Shown: positions 7,553-16,328 of the stretch, piece by piece
How the letters are laid out: the number at the start of each line of letters is the position of its first letter
Position numbering within the stretch: the first letter of the stretch is position 1
NCBI RefSeq assembly: GCF_004402535.1
Contig: NZ_SOEY01000016.1
Coordinates: 1 to 64,000, forward strand
Direction of reading: 5' to 3'
Origin: Cryobacterium glaciale
Lineage (GTDB): Bacteria > Actinomycetota > Actinomycetes > Actinomycetales > Microbacteriaceae
Length of the DNA stretch: 64,000 bases
Translations under genes and position numbers: made by a program
The notes under the pieces: generated by a model
Database searches by the model: none
Told to the model about the DNA's origin: nothing
Seen by the model: the letters and a program-made list of their open reading frames with translations, nothing else

Positions 7553-9192
7553 TCCGCAGGACACCGCTGACCCTCGTCGTCGAGCGCGGCAGCAGCATGC
7601 TCGCCGTGATCGGCCTCATGGCCGTGGCCGGTGTGGCCACGCTCGCGATTGCCGGTTCCACCATGAACTCCCTCGGTGTGAGCAGCGCCACCCGCGCAGG
7701 AGTTCAGGCCCAGTCCGCGGCGGAGGCCGGCATCGATGCCGCCCTGCTCAAGCTCACGACCGCGACCTGTGCCGCTGGCTTCTCGACCTCGGATCCGGTG
7801 GCAGCGGTGAAAATCTCACAGTCAACGAGTGCGACCAATAACACCTGGACCGACGGCTGCCCCATTCCGTCATCCCTGCGAGTGAAGATCGTGGCGACGG
7901 GAGAGGCCGGAGATACCGGTGTCGGGGGCAATACCACCGGGGACCAACGCATTGTGGAGGGAATCTACGCCTACGTGCCGGCCAGCACAGGTGCCCCCGG
8001 GACGGGCTCGGCCCTGTACTCCCATAATTTTGGAACCTTCGCGGGTTCAAGTCAGTTGAATTCTGTCGACGGTTCCGAGCCGGTCGTGCAGGTTCGCCAC
8101 GACAACGTGACCTGCGACATTACAAATAAGGCGTCGAGCGCAATTTTGAATGCCGACCTCGTGATCGCCGATGGCGGACTTGAAGTTGGTGCTTCCTGCC
8201 AGGTTGTCGGCGACGTCTGGGCCACGAAGCCGGTGTACCTGCACGCATCGGCCCAGGTACATGGAAACGTTGTGGCGCCGAGCGTTAGGTTCATCGAGAG
8301 CAGCATTATTCACGGCAGCGTGTGGACAACAGGGGCCACGGTCCTGGAAACCTCCGCATGGATCAAGGGTTCAGTGACTGCCGGTTCACTGAGCATGATT
8401 AACAGCGCAAAAATCGACCAAAATGCCTGGTCTGCCGGAGCGACGACGATCGGTCACACCACCAACGTGATCACCGGCCATCTCACTACGAAGTCGCTCA
8501 CCAACAGCGGGCCCGGTGTCATCACCGGCGGTACAACGCTGGTTCCGTCCGGCCCCGGAGTCGGTTCGCCCCCTGCGGTCGCCCCGGTCGTGCCCGACTG
8601 GGTCGATGTCGGCTATGACCTGACGGACTGGCCTGGTTTTCAGGTGGCAACGATGAACCATGGTTGTAAGCTCGCAGATATTCAGGCGGCCGCAAATCTG
8701 TTCACGGGGCCGGGGATCATCGACGCCCGGGAGTGCCCTCAAGGCGTGTTCCTCAAGGAGAACACCGTGCACCTCAGTTTGCCTCACGACCTGGCAATCT
8801 TTGCGAGTCGTTTTGAGATCGGCCTGGACGCGCAGATTGACGCACCGGGCACGGCGGCTCGAAAGCTGTGGCTGATCACGCCGGACGAGACGGCCGACGC
8901 CCTGCCAACCTGTAAGAATGCCAGTGGAAACTCTGACATCAAGCAGTCTTTCATCGTGCAGGCCCCCGTGACAGCAATGCTGTACACGCCATGCTCGATC
9001 GACCTTAGTTTCTCGGCACAGTGGCGCGGCCAGCTCTACGGCGGAACTGTGGGTACCGCGGGCTCTGCGAAGTTGCACTACGCACCGGTGGGTATTCCGG
9101 GCACTGACCTCTCCACGGGAACGACACCGGGCTCTGGCGGAGCGGCAGCGAAGCTCGGCGCACGCATTTCGATTCGAGATCTGAATGGCTAG
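7543..9192 (+). CDS. PilX-like pilus assembly protein with repetitive beta-helix region
   Basis: A 549-residue protein with a PilX-type N-terminus: a short basic leader, ERGSSMLAVIGLMAVAG with Gly16 but no Glu at +5, one hydrophobic helix, then AEAGIDAALLKL, typical of PilX_N proteins. Residues about 205-325 are short hydrophobic repeats ending in G-x-V or similar (ADLVIADGGLEV, QVHGNVVAPSVRF, IIHGSVWTTGA). They look like turns of a right-handed beta-helix of the bactofilin (polymer-forming) type. A Gly/Ser-rich domain with cysteine pairs follows. It overlaps the upstream prepilin by 10 bp and pilD by 8 bp. It may form a large tip or adhesive subunit; this is inference. Confidence 0.72.
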   Translation: MFLIRRTPLTLVVERGSSMLAVIGLMAVAGVATLAIAGSTMNSLGVSSATRAGVQAQSAAEAGIDAALLKLTTATCAAGFSTSDPVAAVKISQSTSATNNTWTDGCPIPSSLRVKIVATGEAGDTGVGGNTTGDQRIVEGIYAYVPASTGAPGTGSALYSHNFGTFAGSSQLNSVDGSEPVVQVRHDNVTCDITNKASSAILNADLVIADGGLEVGASCQVVGDVWATKPVYLHASAQVHGNVVAPSVRFIESSIIHGSVWTTGATVLETSAWIKGSVTAGSLSMINSAKIDQNAWSAGATTIGHTTNVITGHLTTKSLTNSGPGVITGGTTLVPSGPGVGSPPAVAPVVPDWVDVGYDLTDWPGFQVATMNHGCKLADIQAAANLFTGPGIIDARECPQGVFLKENTVHLSLPHDLAIFASRFEIGLDAQIDAPGTAARKLWLITPDETADALPTCKNASGNSDIKQSFIVQAPVTAMLYTPCSIDLSFSAQWRGQLYGGTVGTAGSAKLHYAPVGIPGTDLSTGTTPGSGGAAAKLGARISIRDLNG

Positions 9193-10027
9193 CACCATTG
9201 CCGCAGTGTTTGGCATAGTCGGCGCGCTCATCGGCAGCTTTCTCAACGTCGTAATCTACCGTGTCCCGGCTGGCCGCTCCATCGTTTCGCCGCCGAGTTC
9301 GTGCAGCAGCTGCGGCGCGCGCATTCGGCCGTACGACAACATTCCGGTCTTGAGTTGGTTCGTGCTGCGCGGCGAGTGCCGTGATTGCAAAGCCCCCATT
9401 TCGCCGCGTTACCCCATGGTGGAGCTCGGCACGGCGGTGTTCTTTGCCGTCGTTGCCCTCTGGGCGTTCTCACCGGTCGATTTTGCCTGGGCGGCCGTCA
9501 CGACAACGACCAACGTCTTCGCGACCCAGCTCATCGTGCTCGCGGCCTTTCTCTATCTGGCGGCGATCAGCGTGGCCCTCGCCATGATCGACCTCGACAC
9601 CCACACCCTGCCGAACAAGATTCTGCTGCCGGCCTACCCGGTCGCCGCCGTGCTGCTGGCGGCGGCCGCATTCGTTGCCGGCGAACCGGAGCGCCTGCTC
9701 ACCGCCGGAATCGGTGGGGCGGCCCTATTCGGTCTCTACCTCGCCCTGGCGCTGATCAGCCCCGGCGGCATGGGGCTCGGCGACGTGAAACTGGCCGGCG
9801 TGCTCGGTCTCTACCTGGGCTATCTGGGGTGGGCGCCGCTACTGGTGGGGGCCTTCGGCGCTTTTCTGCTCGGCGGCGTCTTCGGCCTCTTGTTGCTCGC
9901 CACCCGCAAGGCCAAACGACGCAGCAGCATTCCCTTCGGCCCCTGGATGTTGCTGGGGGCCTGGCTCGGCGCCTTCTTCGGCGATCAGGTGGCCCTCGGT
10001 TATCTCACGCTGTATGGCCTCGTCTAA
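9185..10027 (+). CDS. pilD: Prepilin peptidase/N-methyltransferase PilD
   Basis: A24-family membrane aspartyl protease that removes prepilin leaders and methylates the new N-terminus. It has 280 residues. An N-terminal hydrophobic segment leads into the methyltransferase loop with the zinc-type cysteines C40/C43 and C65/C68. The catalytic aspartates are D136 (AMIDLDTHTLPN) and D200 in GMGLGDVKLA, followed by several membrane spans. It is the only prepilin peptidase in the window, so both pilus sets probably depend on it. It starts inside the end of the PilX-like gene. Confidence 0.93.
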   Translation: MASTIAAVFGIVGALIGSFLNVVIYRVPAGRSIVSPPSSCSSCGARIRPYDNIPVLSWFVLRGECRDCKAPISPRYPMVELGTAVFFAVVALWAFSPVDFAWAAVTTTTNVFATQLIVLAAFLYLAAISVALAMIDLDTHTLPNKILLPAYPVAAVLLAAAAFVAGEPERLLTAGIGGAALFGLYLALALISPGGMGLGDVKLAGVLGLYLGYLGWAPLLVGAFGAFLLGGVFGLLLLATRKAKRRSSIPFGPWMLLGAWLGAFFGDQVALGYLTLYGLV

Positions 10028-10119
10028 CCGGCCAGAGCCCACTCACCTTCTTTCGTCCTGTTTTTGACCACCGCTTACACACCCATTTCTGATCCAACTT
10101 TCTCACTGGGGGAAAACAT

Positions 10120-11175
10120 ATGACTACACGTGTGGTCGGAATCGACATTGGCACAACCGCCGTGCGAGCCGTCGAAATGCGGGATGCCGAAACGGATCAT
10201 CCCGTGCTCGTGCGCTGCCATGAAGAACCCTTGCCCTTCGGTGCGGTCAGTCGTGGTGAAGTTCTCGAGCCCGCCGTTGTCGCCGCAACGCTCAAGCGCA
10301 TGTGGTCGCGCGGCGGCTTCACGACCAAAGACGTCGTGCTCGGCATGGGCTACCACCGGATGGTCGTGCGCAACCTGACCGTGCCCAAGATGTCCCTGCG
10401 CCGCATTCGCGAGTCGCTGCCGTTTCAGGTGCAAGACCTGCTGTCGTTTCCCACCGCCGAAGCGCTGCTCGACTTCTACCCCATTGCCGAGGTCGACAGC
10501 GAGGGGGAGTCGGGGCCGCAGATCTCCGGGCTGCTGATCGCCGCTATGAAAGACGTCGTGCAGTCGCACATCAAGGCAGCGCGGCTGGCCGGGCTGCACA
10601 CCATGAATGTCGACATCAATTCGTTTGCGCGCAGTCGCGCCATCCACCGCGGGGTGACCGTGCCCGACGTGGTAGTGCAGATCGACATCGGTGGCGGCTC
10701 GTCGAGCGTACTCATCTCCTCGAACGGCGTGCCGCAGTTCATGCGCGTCATTCCCTCCGGCGGCAACCAGCTCACCAAGGCCCTGCGCGTGCGACTCGGC
10801 ATCGACGAAGAGGCCGCCGAGGTACTCAAGAAGAGGCTCGGACTGCCCGAGGTCGAGGTGGCGCCCGAAGACGAAATCGCGGCGACGATTATTCGGGAGA
10901 TCACCTCCGAACTGCTCGAGAGCCTGCGCAACACCGTGGCGTACTTCACCAACAACCGCCCCGAACTGCCGATCGACCGCATCGTGCTCATGGGCGGCGG
11001 CGCTCGGCTCGACGGCTTCGGAGCCGCCCTCAGCGAGCTCACCCGCTTTCCGGTCGTTCCGGCGCAGCCCTACGGCGGGCTCGAATTGGGACCAGACGTC
11101 AATCAGGCAGATCTAGAAAACTCCGAGTGCACGTTTGTCGCGGCCCTGGGACTGGCATTGGGGAGCAAAGCATGA
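10120..11175 (+). CDS. pilM: Type IV pilus assembly actin-like ATPase PilM (set 1)
   Basis: Cytoplasmic actin/FtsA-fold protein that binds the N-terminal tail of PilN and links the PilNO assembly to the ATPases. It has 351 residues. The phosphate-1 motif GIDIGTTAVRAVE is at 7-19, a second nucleotide motif VQIDIGGGSSS lies near 187-197, and an adenosine motif VLMGGGARLDGFG near 289. The ATG at 10120 follows a G-rich site (TGGGGGAAAA). It ends in a 4-bp ATGA overlap with pilN. It is paralogous to the gene at 20267-21373. Confidence 0.9.
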   Translation: MTTRVVGIDIGTTAVRAVEMRDAETDHPVLVRCHEEPLPFGAVSRGEVLEPAVVAATLKRMWSRGGFTTKDVVLGMGYHRMVVRNLTVPKMSLRRIRESLPFQVQDLLSFPTAEALLDFYPIAEVDSEGESGPQISGLLIAAMKDVVQSHIKAARLAGLHTMNVDINSFARSRAIHRGVTVPDVVVQIDIGGGSSSVLISSNGVPQFMRVIPSGGNQLTKALRVRLGIDEEAAEVLKKRLGLPEVEVAPEDEIAATIIREITSELLESLRNTVAYFTNNRPELPIDRIVLMGGGARLDGFGAALSELTRFPVVPAQPYGGLELGPDVNQADLENSECTFVAALGLALGSKA

Positions 11176-11831
11176 AACGGCCACTGGAAAACCGAGAGCT
11201 GATTCTTGGCGGGGAACCGCGGGCAGACCTGCTCCCGCCCGAGCTGAAGGCCCGGCGTGCCGGTCGAGCACTGCACCGTGCCCTCACCATCGCGCTGGTC
11301 GGCATCGTCGTGATCATGGGCGCGTCGATCGGCTCGGTCTCGTTGAAAGCGGCCATTAACCAGAACGACCTCGCGGCCGCGAAGATGCGCACCGACGAGA
11401 TCCTCATGGAGACCACGACGTACGCCGAGGTCAGCCAGGTGCAAGACCAATACAACACGACCCTCGCCGTGCGCGGGCTCGGCCTGTCGACCGAGGTGGA
11501 CTGGAAGTCCTACCTGGCCGACATCCGCTTGATTCTGCCGGCCGACGTAAACATTGGCACGGTGAGTGTCACGACCGCTTCACCGTGGACGGCCTTTGCG
11601 CAGAGCGAGGTACCGCTCATGCAGCCACGCACCGCTTCCCTCGCCCTGGAGCTCACGAGCTCCGGGCTGCCGACGGTGCCGCAGTGGCTTGTGGGCCTGA
11701 GAGACCTGCCGGGTTACGCCGATGCGAGTCCGGGGTCTATCTCCCGCTCAGAGGACGGCAGCTACGTCGTGAGCCTCGCCCTCAATATCAACGCCTCCGC
11801 GTTGACGAACCGTTTTGCCGTGAAGGAGTAG
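11172..11831 (+). CDS. pilN: Type IV pilus alignment protein PilN (set 1)
   Basis: Bitopic membrane protein of 219 residues. The cytoplasmic N-terminus carries DLLPPELKARR near 20-30, matching the conserved LLP-x-E tail that docks in PilM. One transmembrane helix (about 38-60), a coiled coil (about 60-95) and an extracytoplasmic ferredoxin-like region follow. The start at 11172 overlaps the pilM stop (ATGA), and pilO starts 5 bp after its end. PilN and PilO normally heterodimerise around the platform. Confidence 0.87.
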   Translation: MKRPLENRELILGGEPRADLLPPELKARRAGRALHRALTIALVGIVVIMGASIGSVSLKAAINQNDLAAAKMRTDEILMETTTYAEVSQVQDQYNTTLAVRGLGLSTEVDWKSYLADIRLILPADVNIGTVSVTTASPWTAFAQSEVPLMQPRTASLALELTSSGLPTVPQWLVGLRDLPGYADASPGSISRSEDGSYVVSLALNINASALTNRFAVKE

Positions 11832-11836
11832 AGATC

Positions 11837-12499
11837 ATGAACAGAGATCGCCTGTGGGGACTCATCTGGATCGCCGCCGTCGCCGCCGTTGTGCTGCTCG
11901 GTACCCTGCTCGGCATCGTGCCGAAAATCGAGGAGGCCAACGCTGCCTCGCGCGAACTCACCACGGTGGAGGCCCAGAACGCGGAGCACGAGGTGGCCCT
12001 GGCTACCCTGAAAGACGAGTTCGCCCACCTGGATGAGCTTAAGGACGACCTGGAAGAATTGCAGGTCGGCATTCCGCTGGCCGCCGACATTCCCGCCTTC
12101 GTGGCCCAGCTCGACGCCATCGCCGCCCGGCACCAGGTGACCCTCGACCAGATTTCGATCAGTGACGGCACCGGTTTCGTACCGATCGAGCCGGTCGTTG
12201 TCGCCGAAGAGGACGCAGCAGCCGCCGACACGGCAAGCACCGACACGGAAAGCACCGCGGCCCTCACGATGGGCCCGCGCCTGTCGCCGGAGAACTACAT
12301 CTCGGTGCCCATCTCCATCGAGGCGAGCGGCACCAGCGCCACCGTGCTCGACTTTCTCTCCGGGCTGCAATACGGCGATCGCATCATCGCCATCAGCACC
12401 TTCTTCACCGATTCGGGAGACGCGGCGGAAACCGTCACCGTCTCGATTTCGGCTGAGATCTACGTGCTCGTCGACCCGTTCGCGAAGGCCGCCGCGTAG
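11837..12499 (+). CDS. pilO: Type IV pilus alignment protein PilO (set 1)
   Basis: Bitopic membrane protein of 220 residues: a very short cytoplasmic start, one transmembrane helix (about 7-28), a charged coiled coil (about 30-80), an acidic Ala/Thr-rich insert (about 125-148) and a C-terminal ferredoxin-like fold. It should pair with PilN. The ATG at 11837 is chosen because GAAGGAG lies just upstream and the helix then sits at the N-terminus. A strong intrinsic terminator follows, closing transcription unit 1. Confidence 0.85.
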   Translation: MNRDRLWGLIWIAAVAAVVLLGTLLGIVPKIEEANAASRELTTVEAQNAEHEVALATLKDEFAHLDELKDDLEELQVGIPLAADIPAFVAQLDAIAARHQVTLDQISISDGTGFVPIEPVVVAEEDAAAADTASTDTESTAALTMGPRLSPENYISVPISIEASGTSATVLDFLSGLQYGDRIIAISTFFTDSGDAAETVTVSISAEIYVLVDPFAKAAA

Positions 12500-12516
12500 C
12501 CCGTCTCGTAACGTTC

Positions 12517-12549
12517 AAGCCCCCGACACTTCGTGTGTCGGGGGCTTTT
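12517..12549 (+). terminator. Intrinsic terminator after pilO (set 1)
   Basis: A perfect 13-bp stem (AAGCCCCCGACAC at 12517-12529 with GTGTCGGGGGCTT at 12535-12547), a 5-nt loop and a short T-run. This is the clearest terminator in the pilus locus and separates the two gene sets. Confidence 0.85.
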
Positions 12550-12788
12550 GCGTGCCCGTGAGTGCCGCGGGCACCCCCAGATCGCGGGACTACCGCCGCC
12601 GGGGCCGCATCCCTAGCGTTACGCCTTACGCAGACCATTGCGAGCAAGACTTACCCTCTGGCTCCATTCTCGCGAGGCCTGCACGGGCCGGTCGTCGTCT
12701 CTCGGCGACCGGTCGTACCAGCACCCGCACGGCCGTACCTGTTCCGCTGCAATCAGTACCCGACGCTTGCTCCGAGAAGGATTCGCAC

Positions 12789-14228
12789 ATGGACGACCCG
12801 AAAAACTCCCCACAGCTTGCCGAACTGACCGAGTTCACGCCGGTCTCGGCCGGCGCGGCCGTGAACGCGCGGCACCAGGGCGAAGTAGACCTGTTGCCGT
12901 CGAAGCGCCGACTCACGCGCGTGGTGCTCCGCCGCGTTCCCAACGATCGCATTCTGCGCAGCGTCGACCCGATGCCGACCGAACTGCCCGACGTGCTCGG
13001 CGACCCTGACGCCGACCTGATCGACGCGCTCAACGAGGTCGTGCTGCGGCAGGCTTCCGACTTGCACGTCGCCGTCGGCGCCCCGCCGACCATTCGTCGC
13101 GACGGCGAGCTAGGTGCAGTGGGCATTTCGCCGGTTTGGTCGAGCGAGAAGATGAGCCTGGCGATTCGCAGCATCCTCACCCGCGCCCAGCAGGTGACCT
13201 TCGATCGTGACCACGAACTCGACTTCGCCTACACCTTGCACGCTGCAGTGTCGAACGACACCGACACCAGCCGGTTTCGAGTTAATGTGCACCAGCAGCG
13301 CGGCGCGGTCGGCGCTGTCTTCCGGCTCATTCCCAGCGACATTAAAGACCTCAAAGCGCTCGGCATTCCCCAATCTGTGGCCGCATTCTCGGCCCTGCTC
13401 CGCGGGCTCGTGCTCGTGGCCGGCCCCACCGGGTCGGGAAAATCCACCACGCTCGCCGCCCTCGTCGACCTCGTGAACAGCACTCGCGCCGACCACATCG
13501 TCACCGTGGAAGACCCGATCGAGTTTCTGCACGCGCACAAGAAGTCTCTCGTGACCCAACGCGAGGTGGGGCACGATACGGCGAGTTTCGCATCCGCTCT
13601 GAAACACGTACTGCGGCAGGACCCCGACGTGATTCTCATCGGGGAGCTGCGTGACCTCGAGACCATTCAGGTGGCTCTGACCGCCGCCGAGACCGGGCAC
13701 CTCGTGTTCGCGACGCTGCACACGCAGAGTGCGGCGCAGACCATCGACCGCATCATCGACGTATTTCCGCCGCACCAGCAGAACCAGGTGAGATCGCAGC
13801 TCGCCCAGACCCTGCAGGGCGTGGTCTGCCAGACCCTGGTGAAGTGGGCGAACGGTTCCGGCCGGGTGGTGGCGACCGAGGTACTCGTGACCACACCAGC
13901 CATCGCCAACCTCATTCGCGAGGGCAAGACGCACCAGATCGAATCGATGATGCAGACCGGCCGGGAACGCGGCATGCACACCATGGACCAGCATCTCGCC
14001 GAGCTCGTGAACACCGGGCAGATCACCCGCAAGGCCGCGCTCGCGAAGGCCCACGATGCCGACGGGCTCGATCTGCTCGTGCATCGCACCGACCCGGTGG
14101 CGGGCGGCGGAGCCTTCGCCTTCGCCGGGGCGAGCGGGGGATACAGCTCGGGGTTCAACGCCGACGCCGGCTACGACGCCGGCCGCGATGCCGACTACAA
14201 CACCGGGTTCTCCCGGGCGGTGATCTGA
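12789..14228 (+). CDS. Second PilT-family ATPase (set 2)
   Basis: PilT paralogue of 479 residues that opens the second pilus set. An extension of about 70 residues precedes the N2 domain (ASDLHVAVGAPP). Walker A GPTGSGKST is at 212-220, with DPDVILIGELRD and AIANLIREGKTHQI in the C-terminal half. The last 40 residues form a Gly/Asp/Tyr-rich tail absent from the first PilT. The ATG at 12789 follows GAGAAGGA. The gene is preceded by a 289-bp spacer with a terminator. Set 2 has no PilB, so this enzyme is either a second retraction motor or a set-specific motor; the sequence fits PilT better. Confidence 0.88.
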   Translation: MDDPKNSPQLAELTEFTPVSAGAAVNARHQGEVDLLPSKRRLTRVVLRRVPNDRILRSVDPMPTELPDVLGDPDADLIDALNEVVLRQASDLHVAVGAPPTIRRDGELGAVGISPVWSSEKMSLAIRSILTRAQQVTFDRDHELDFAYTLHAAVSNDTDTSRFRVNVHQQRGAVGAVFRLIPSDIKDLKALGIPQSVAAFSALLRGLVLVAGPTGSGKSTTLAALVDLVNSTRADHIVTVEDPIEFLHAHKKSLVTQREVGHDTASFASALKHVLRQDPDVILIGELRDLETIQVALTAAETGHLVFATLHTQSAAQTIDRIIDVFPPHQQNQVRSQLAQTLQGVVCQTLVKWANGSGRVVATEVLVTTPAIANLIREGKTHQIESMMQTGRERGMHTMDQHLAELVNTGQITRKAALAKAHDADGLDLLVHRTDPVAGGGAFAFAGASGGYSSGFNADAGYDAGRDADYNTGFSRAVI

Positions 14229-15457
14229 TGCCGCAGCCACTCGCCTTCAGCTACACCGGCCGCGACACCACCGGCAAGACCGTCAAGGGCCGGGTTGATG
14301 GGCAGAGCTCGGGGCAGGTGGCGACGCGACTGAACGCGCAGGGCGTCGCGCCCGTGTCGATCGTGGAGGCCCCGCCGGCCACCGGCATGGCGCGCTCCAT
14401 CTCGCTGCCGGGCTTCTCCCGCGGGGTGCGTCTGAAAGACCTCGCCATTCTGAGCCGGCAGTTCGCGACCATGATCGCGGCCGGGCTGTCACTGCTGCGG
14501 GCGCTGCGCATTCTCACGGAGCAGACCGAGAGCAAACCGCTCGCTGCGGTGCTCGTCGTGGTACGGGACGACGTCGAAGCCGGGCAGTCGATCTCGGAGG
14601 CACTTGCGAAGCATCCGCTGGCCTTTCCGCCGATCATGGTGAACATGGTGCGAGCCGGCGAGACCGGCGGCTTTCTCGACCGGGCGCTGGGCTCGATCGC
14701 CGAGAACTTCGAAAAGGAGGTCAAGCTGCGCGACACCATCAAGTCGGCCATGACCTACCCGGTGATCGTGCTCTCGATGTCGGTCGCCGCCGTGATGATC
14801 ATGCTGATCTTCATCGTGCCCATCTTTCAGGACATGTTCGCCGGCCTCGGCGGGGCGCTGCCGCTGCCCACCCAGCTGCTCGTGACGCTGTCGCAGTCGA
14901 TGATCTACATCGTGCCGATCGGCCTCGTTTCCGGCGTCGCATTCGCCCTGTGGTGGCGCCGCAATAAGCACACCGACCGGGTGCGGCAGACGCTCGATCC
15001 GCTGCGGCTGAAACTGCCGGTGTTCGGACCGTTGCAGAAGAAGATCTCCGTGGCGCGATTCAGCCGCAACTTCGCCAACATGCTCGGCGCCGGCGTGCCC
15101 ATTCTGCAAGCGCTGAAGATCGTAGGGGAGACCAGCGGAAACTGGGCCATCGAGAACGCCCTGGCGCAGGTTGCCGAGGGCGTGCGCCGCGGCCAGTCGG
15201 TCTCGGAGCCGCTGCAGGAGCATCCGATCTTTCCCGCCATGGTCACCCAGATGATCGCGGTCGGGGAAGACGCGGGCACGCTCGAGCTGATGCTCGACAA
15301 GATCGCCGACTTCTACGATCAGGAGGTGCAGTCGGCCACCGAGCAGCTCACCGCCATGATCGAGCCCCTGCTGATCGCCTTTCTCGGTGTTGTCATCGGC
15401 GGCATGGTCATCGCCCTCTACCTGCCCATCTTCAGCATCGCGAGCATGATCCAGTAG
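14228..15457 (+). CDS. Second PilC platform protein (set 2)
   Basis: PilC/GspF paralogue of 409 residues, the same length as the first copy. It carries both family signatures (FPPIMVNMVRAGETGGF and FPAMVTQMIAVGEDAGT) and the same membrane-span layout. Its ATG shares one base with the upstream stop codon (TGATG), so translation is coupled to the second PilT. Close similarity along the whole length to the gene at 4565-5794 indicates duplication of the pilTC-pilin-pilMNO block. Confidence 0.92.
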   Translation: MPQPLAFSYTGRDTTGKTVKGRVDGQSSGQVATRLNAQGVAPVSIVEAPPATGMARSISLPGFSRGVRLKDLAILSRQFATMIAAGLSLLRALRILTEQTESKPLAAVLVVVRDDVEAGQSISEALAKHPLAFPPIMVNMVRAGETGGFLDRALGSIAENFEKEVKLRDTIKSAMTYPVIVLSMSVAAVMIMLIFIVPIFQDMFAGLGGALPLPTQLLVTLSQSMIYIVPIGLVSGVAFALWWRRNKHTDRVRQTLDPLRLKLPVFGPLQKKISVARFSRNFANMLGAGVPILQALKIVGETSGNWAIENALAQVAEGVRRGQSVSEPLQEHPIFPAMVTQMIAVGEDAGTLELMLDKIADFYDQEVQSATEQLTAMIEPLLIAFLGVVIGGMVIALYLPIFSIASMIQ

Positions 15458-15474
15458 GCCGGGACTGCCTCCGA

Positions 15475-15492
15475 CCCCCGCCCAGGCGGGGG
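15475..15492 (+). terminator. GC hairpin after second pilC
   Basis: CCCCCGCC (15475-15482) and GGCGGGGG (15485-15492) form an 8-bp stem with a 2-nt loop, followed by a weak T-containing stretch and a second small hairpin. It lies in the 249-bp spacer before the second pilin, in the same place as the hairpins before the first pilin. Confidence 0.4.
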
Positions 15493-15706
15493 CCTTGGGC
15501 ATGCCCAGACCCGGTTCGGACCGCCCCTTTCAGGGGGCGTCCGTTATGGGGGTGGGGAATACCCAAATCACCCGCAAACGTGGGTCGTGCTCGAGAAAAT
15601 CTCGCCCCTAATCTGAAGCTCCGATCGCACCCTCGATCGGAAGAATCACCGCACAGCATTACGAGTCCTTACCCGGCTCGCTTTCGCACCACCCACTCCA
15701 ACCCGA

Positions 15707-16168
15707 ATGGACACCCCCATGCTTACTCGCCTGCTCGCTTCCCTCAACCTGCGCCGCGCACGTTTCACCGAGAACCAGAAAGGGTTCACGTTGATCGAGC
15801 TGCTCGTCGTCGTGATCATCATTGGAATTCTCGCGGCCATCGCCATCCCGGTCTACCTGGGAGTGCAGAACAACGCCAAGGACGCGAGCGTCAAGAGCGA
15901 CCTCGCCAACGCCAAGACCGCCATCATCGCCGTGCAGACCGAGACCGGTGCCATGCCGGCCACCGCCGCGTTCACGGCCATTCCCGGCGTCGTCAGCTAC
16001 GGCTTCACCCAGGGCCCGAACACCACCACGATCAACTACGTGAATCTCACCGCCAGCACGTTCTGCATTGGCGCCACGAGCTCGATCGGTTCGCAGTACT
16101 ACGTGACGGAGTCCGCCGCCATCGCCAAGGTCGACGCCGCCCACCCGGGGACCGGCTGCACCTTCTAA
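15707..16168 (+). CDS. Second type IV major pilin precursor (set 2)
   Basis: Prepilin of 153 residues with a 26-residue leader, cleavage motif KG|FTLIELLVVV (Glu at +5) and a hydrophobic helix to about residue 50. Two cysteines near the C-terminus (one five residues after the NLTAST stretch, the other third from the end) could close a D-loop, unlike the cysteine-free first pilin. An alternative ATG at 15719 would shorten the leader by four residues. TAATCTGAA upstream (15609-15617) resembles TAGGCTGAA upstream of the first pilin. It is probably the fibre subunit of a second pilus or an alternative subunit. Confidence 0.87.
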   Translation: MDTPMLTRLLASLNLRRARFTENQKGFTLIELLVVVIIIGILAAIAIPVYLGVQNNAKDASVKSDLANAKTAIIAVQTETGAMPATAAFTAIPGVVSYGFTQGPNTTTINYVNLTASTFCIGATSSIGSQYYVTESAAIAKVDAAHPGTGCTF

Positions 16169-16176
16169 GCCACGCA

Positions 16177-16209
16177 AGCGGATGCGCCGGCCCGGCCGCA
16201 GCATCCGCT
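16177..16209 (+). terminator. Inverted pair of the AGCGGATGC word behind second pilin
   Basis: AGCGGATGC (16177-16185) and GCATCCGCT (16201-16209) are perfect complements and form a 9-bp stem around a 15-nt GC-rich loop, 9 nt after the pilin stop. No T-run follows. Each arm is one copy of the over-represented nonamer of this window. It may attenuate transcription between the abundant pilin and the minor pilins. Confidence 0.55.
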
Positions 16210-16328
16210 GGCAGCCCTGCTTCATCTCTCTGCACCGCTACCTCTCCCAATCGGCATGAGCCGGGGTAGGCCTTCGGGTCGCCCCGGCCGCGCGGTTTTC
16301 TCACCCTGACCTCGCGAAGGAGGCTCTC

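Noticed and set aside
12500..12788. An N-terminal extension of the second PilT reaching back to 12162
   Set aside because: The extra frame overlaps pilO and a strong terminator; the ATG at 12789 has a ribosome binding site and gives a PilT-like start.
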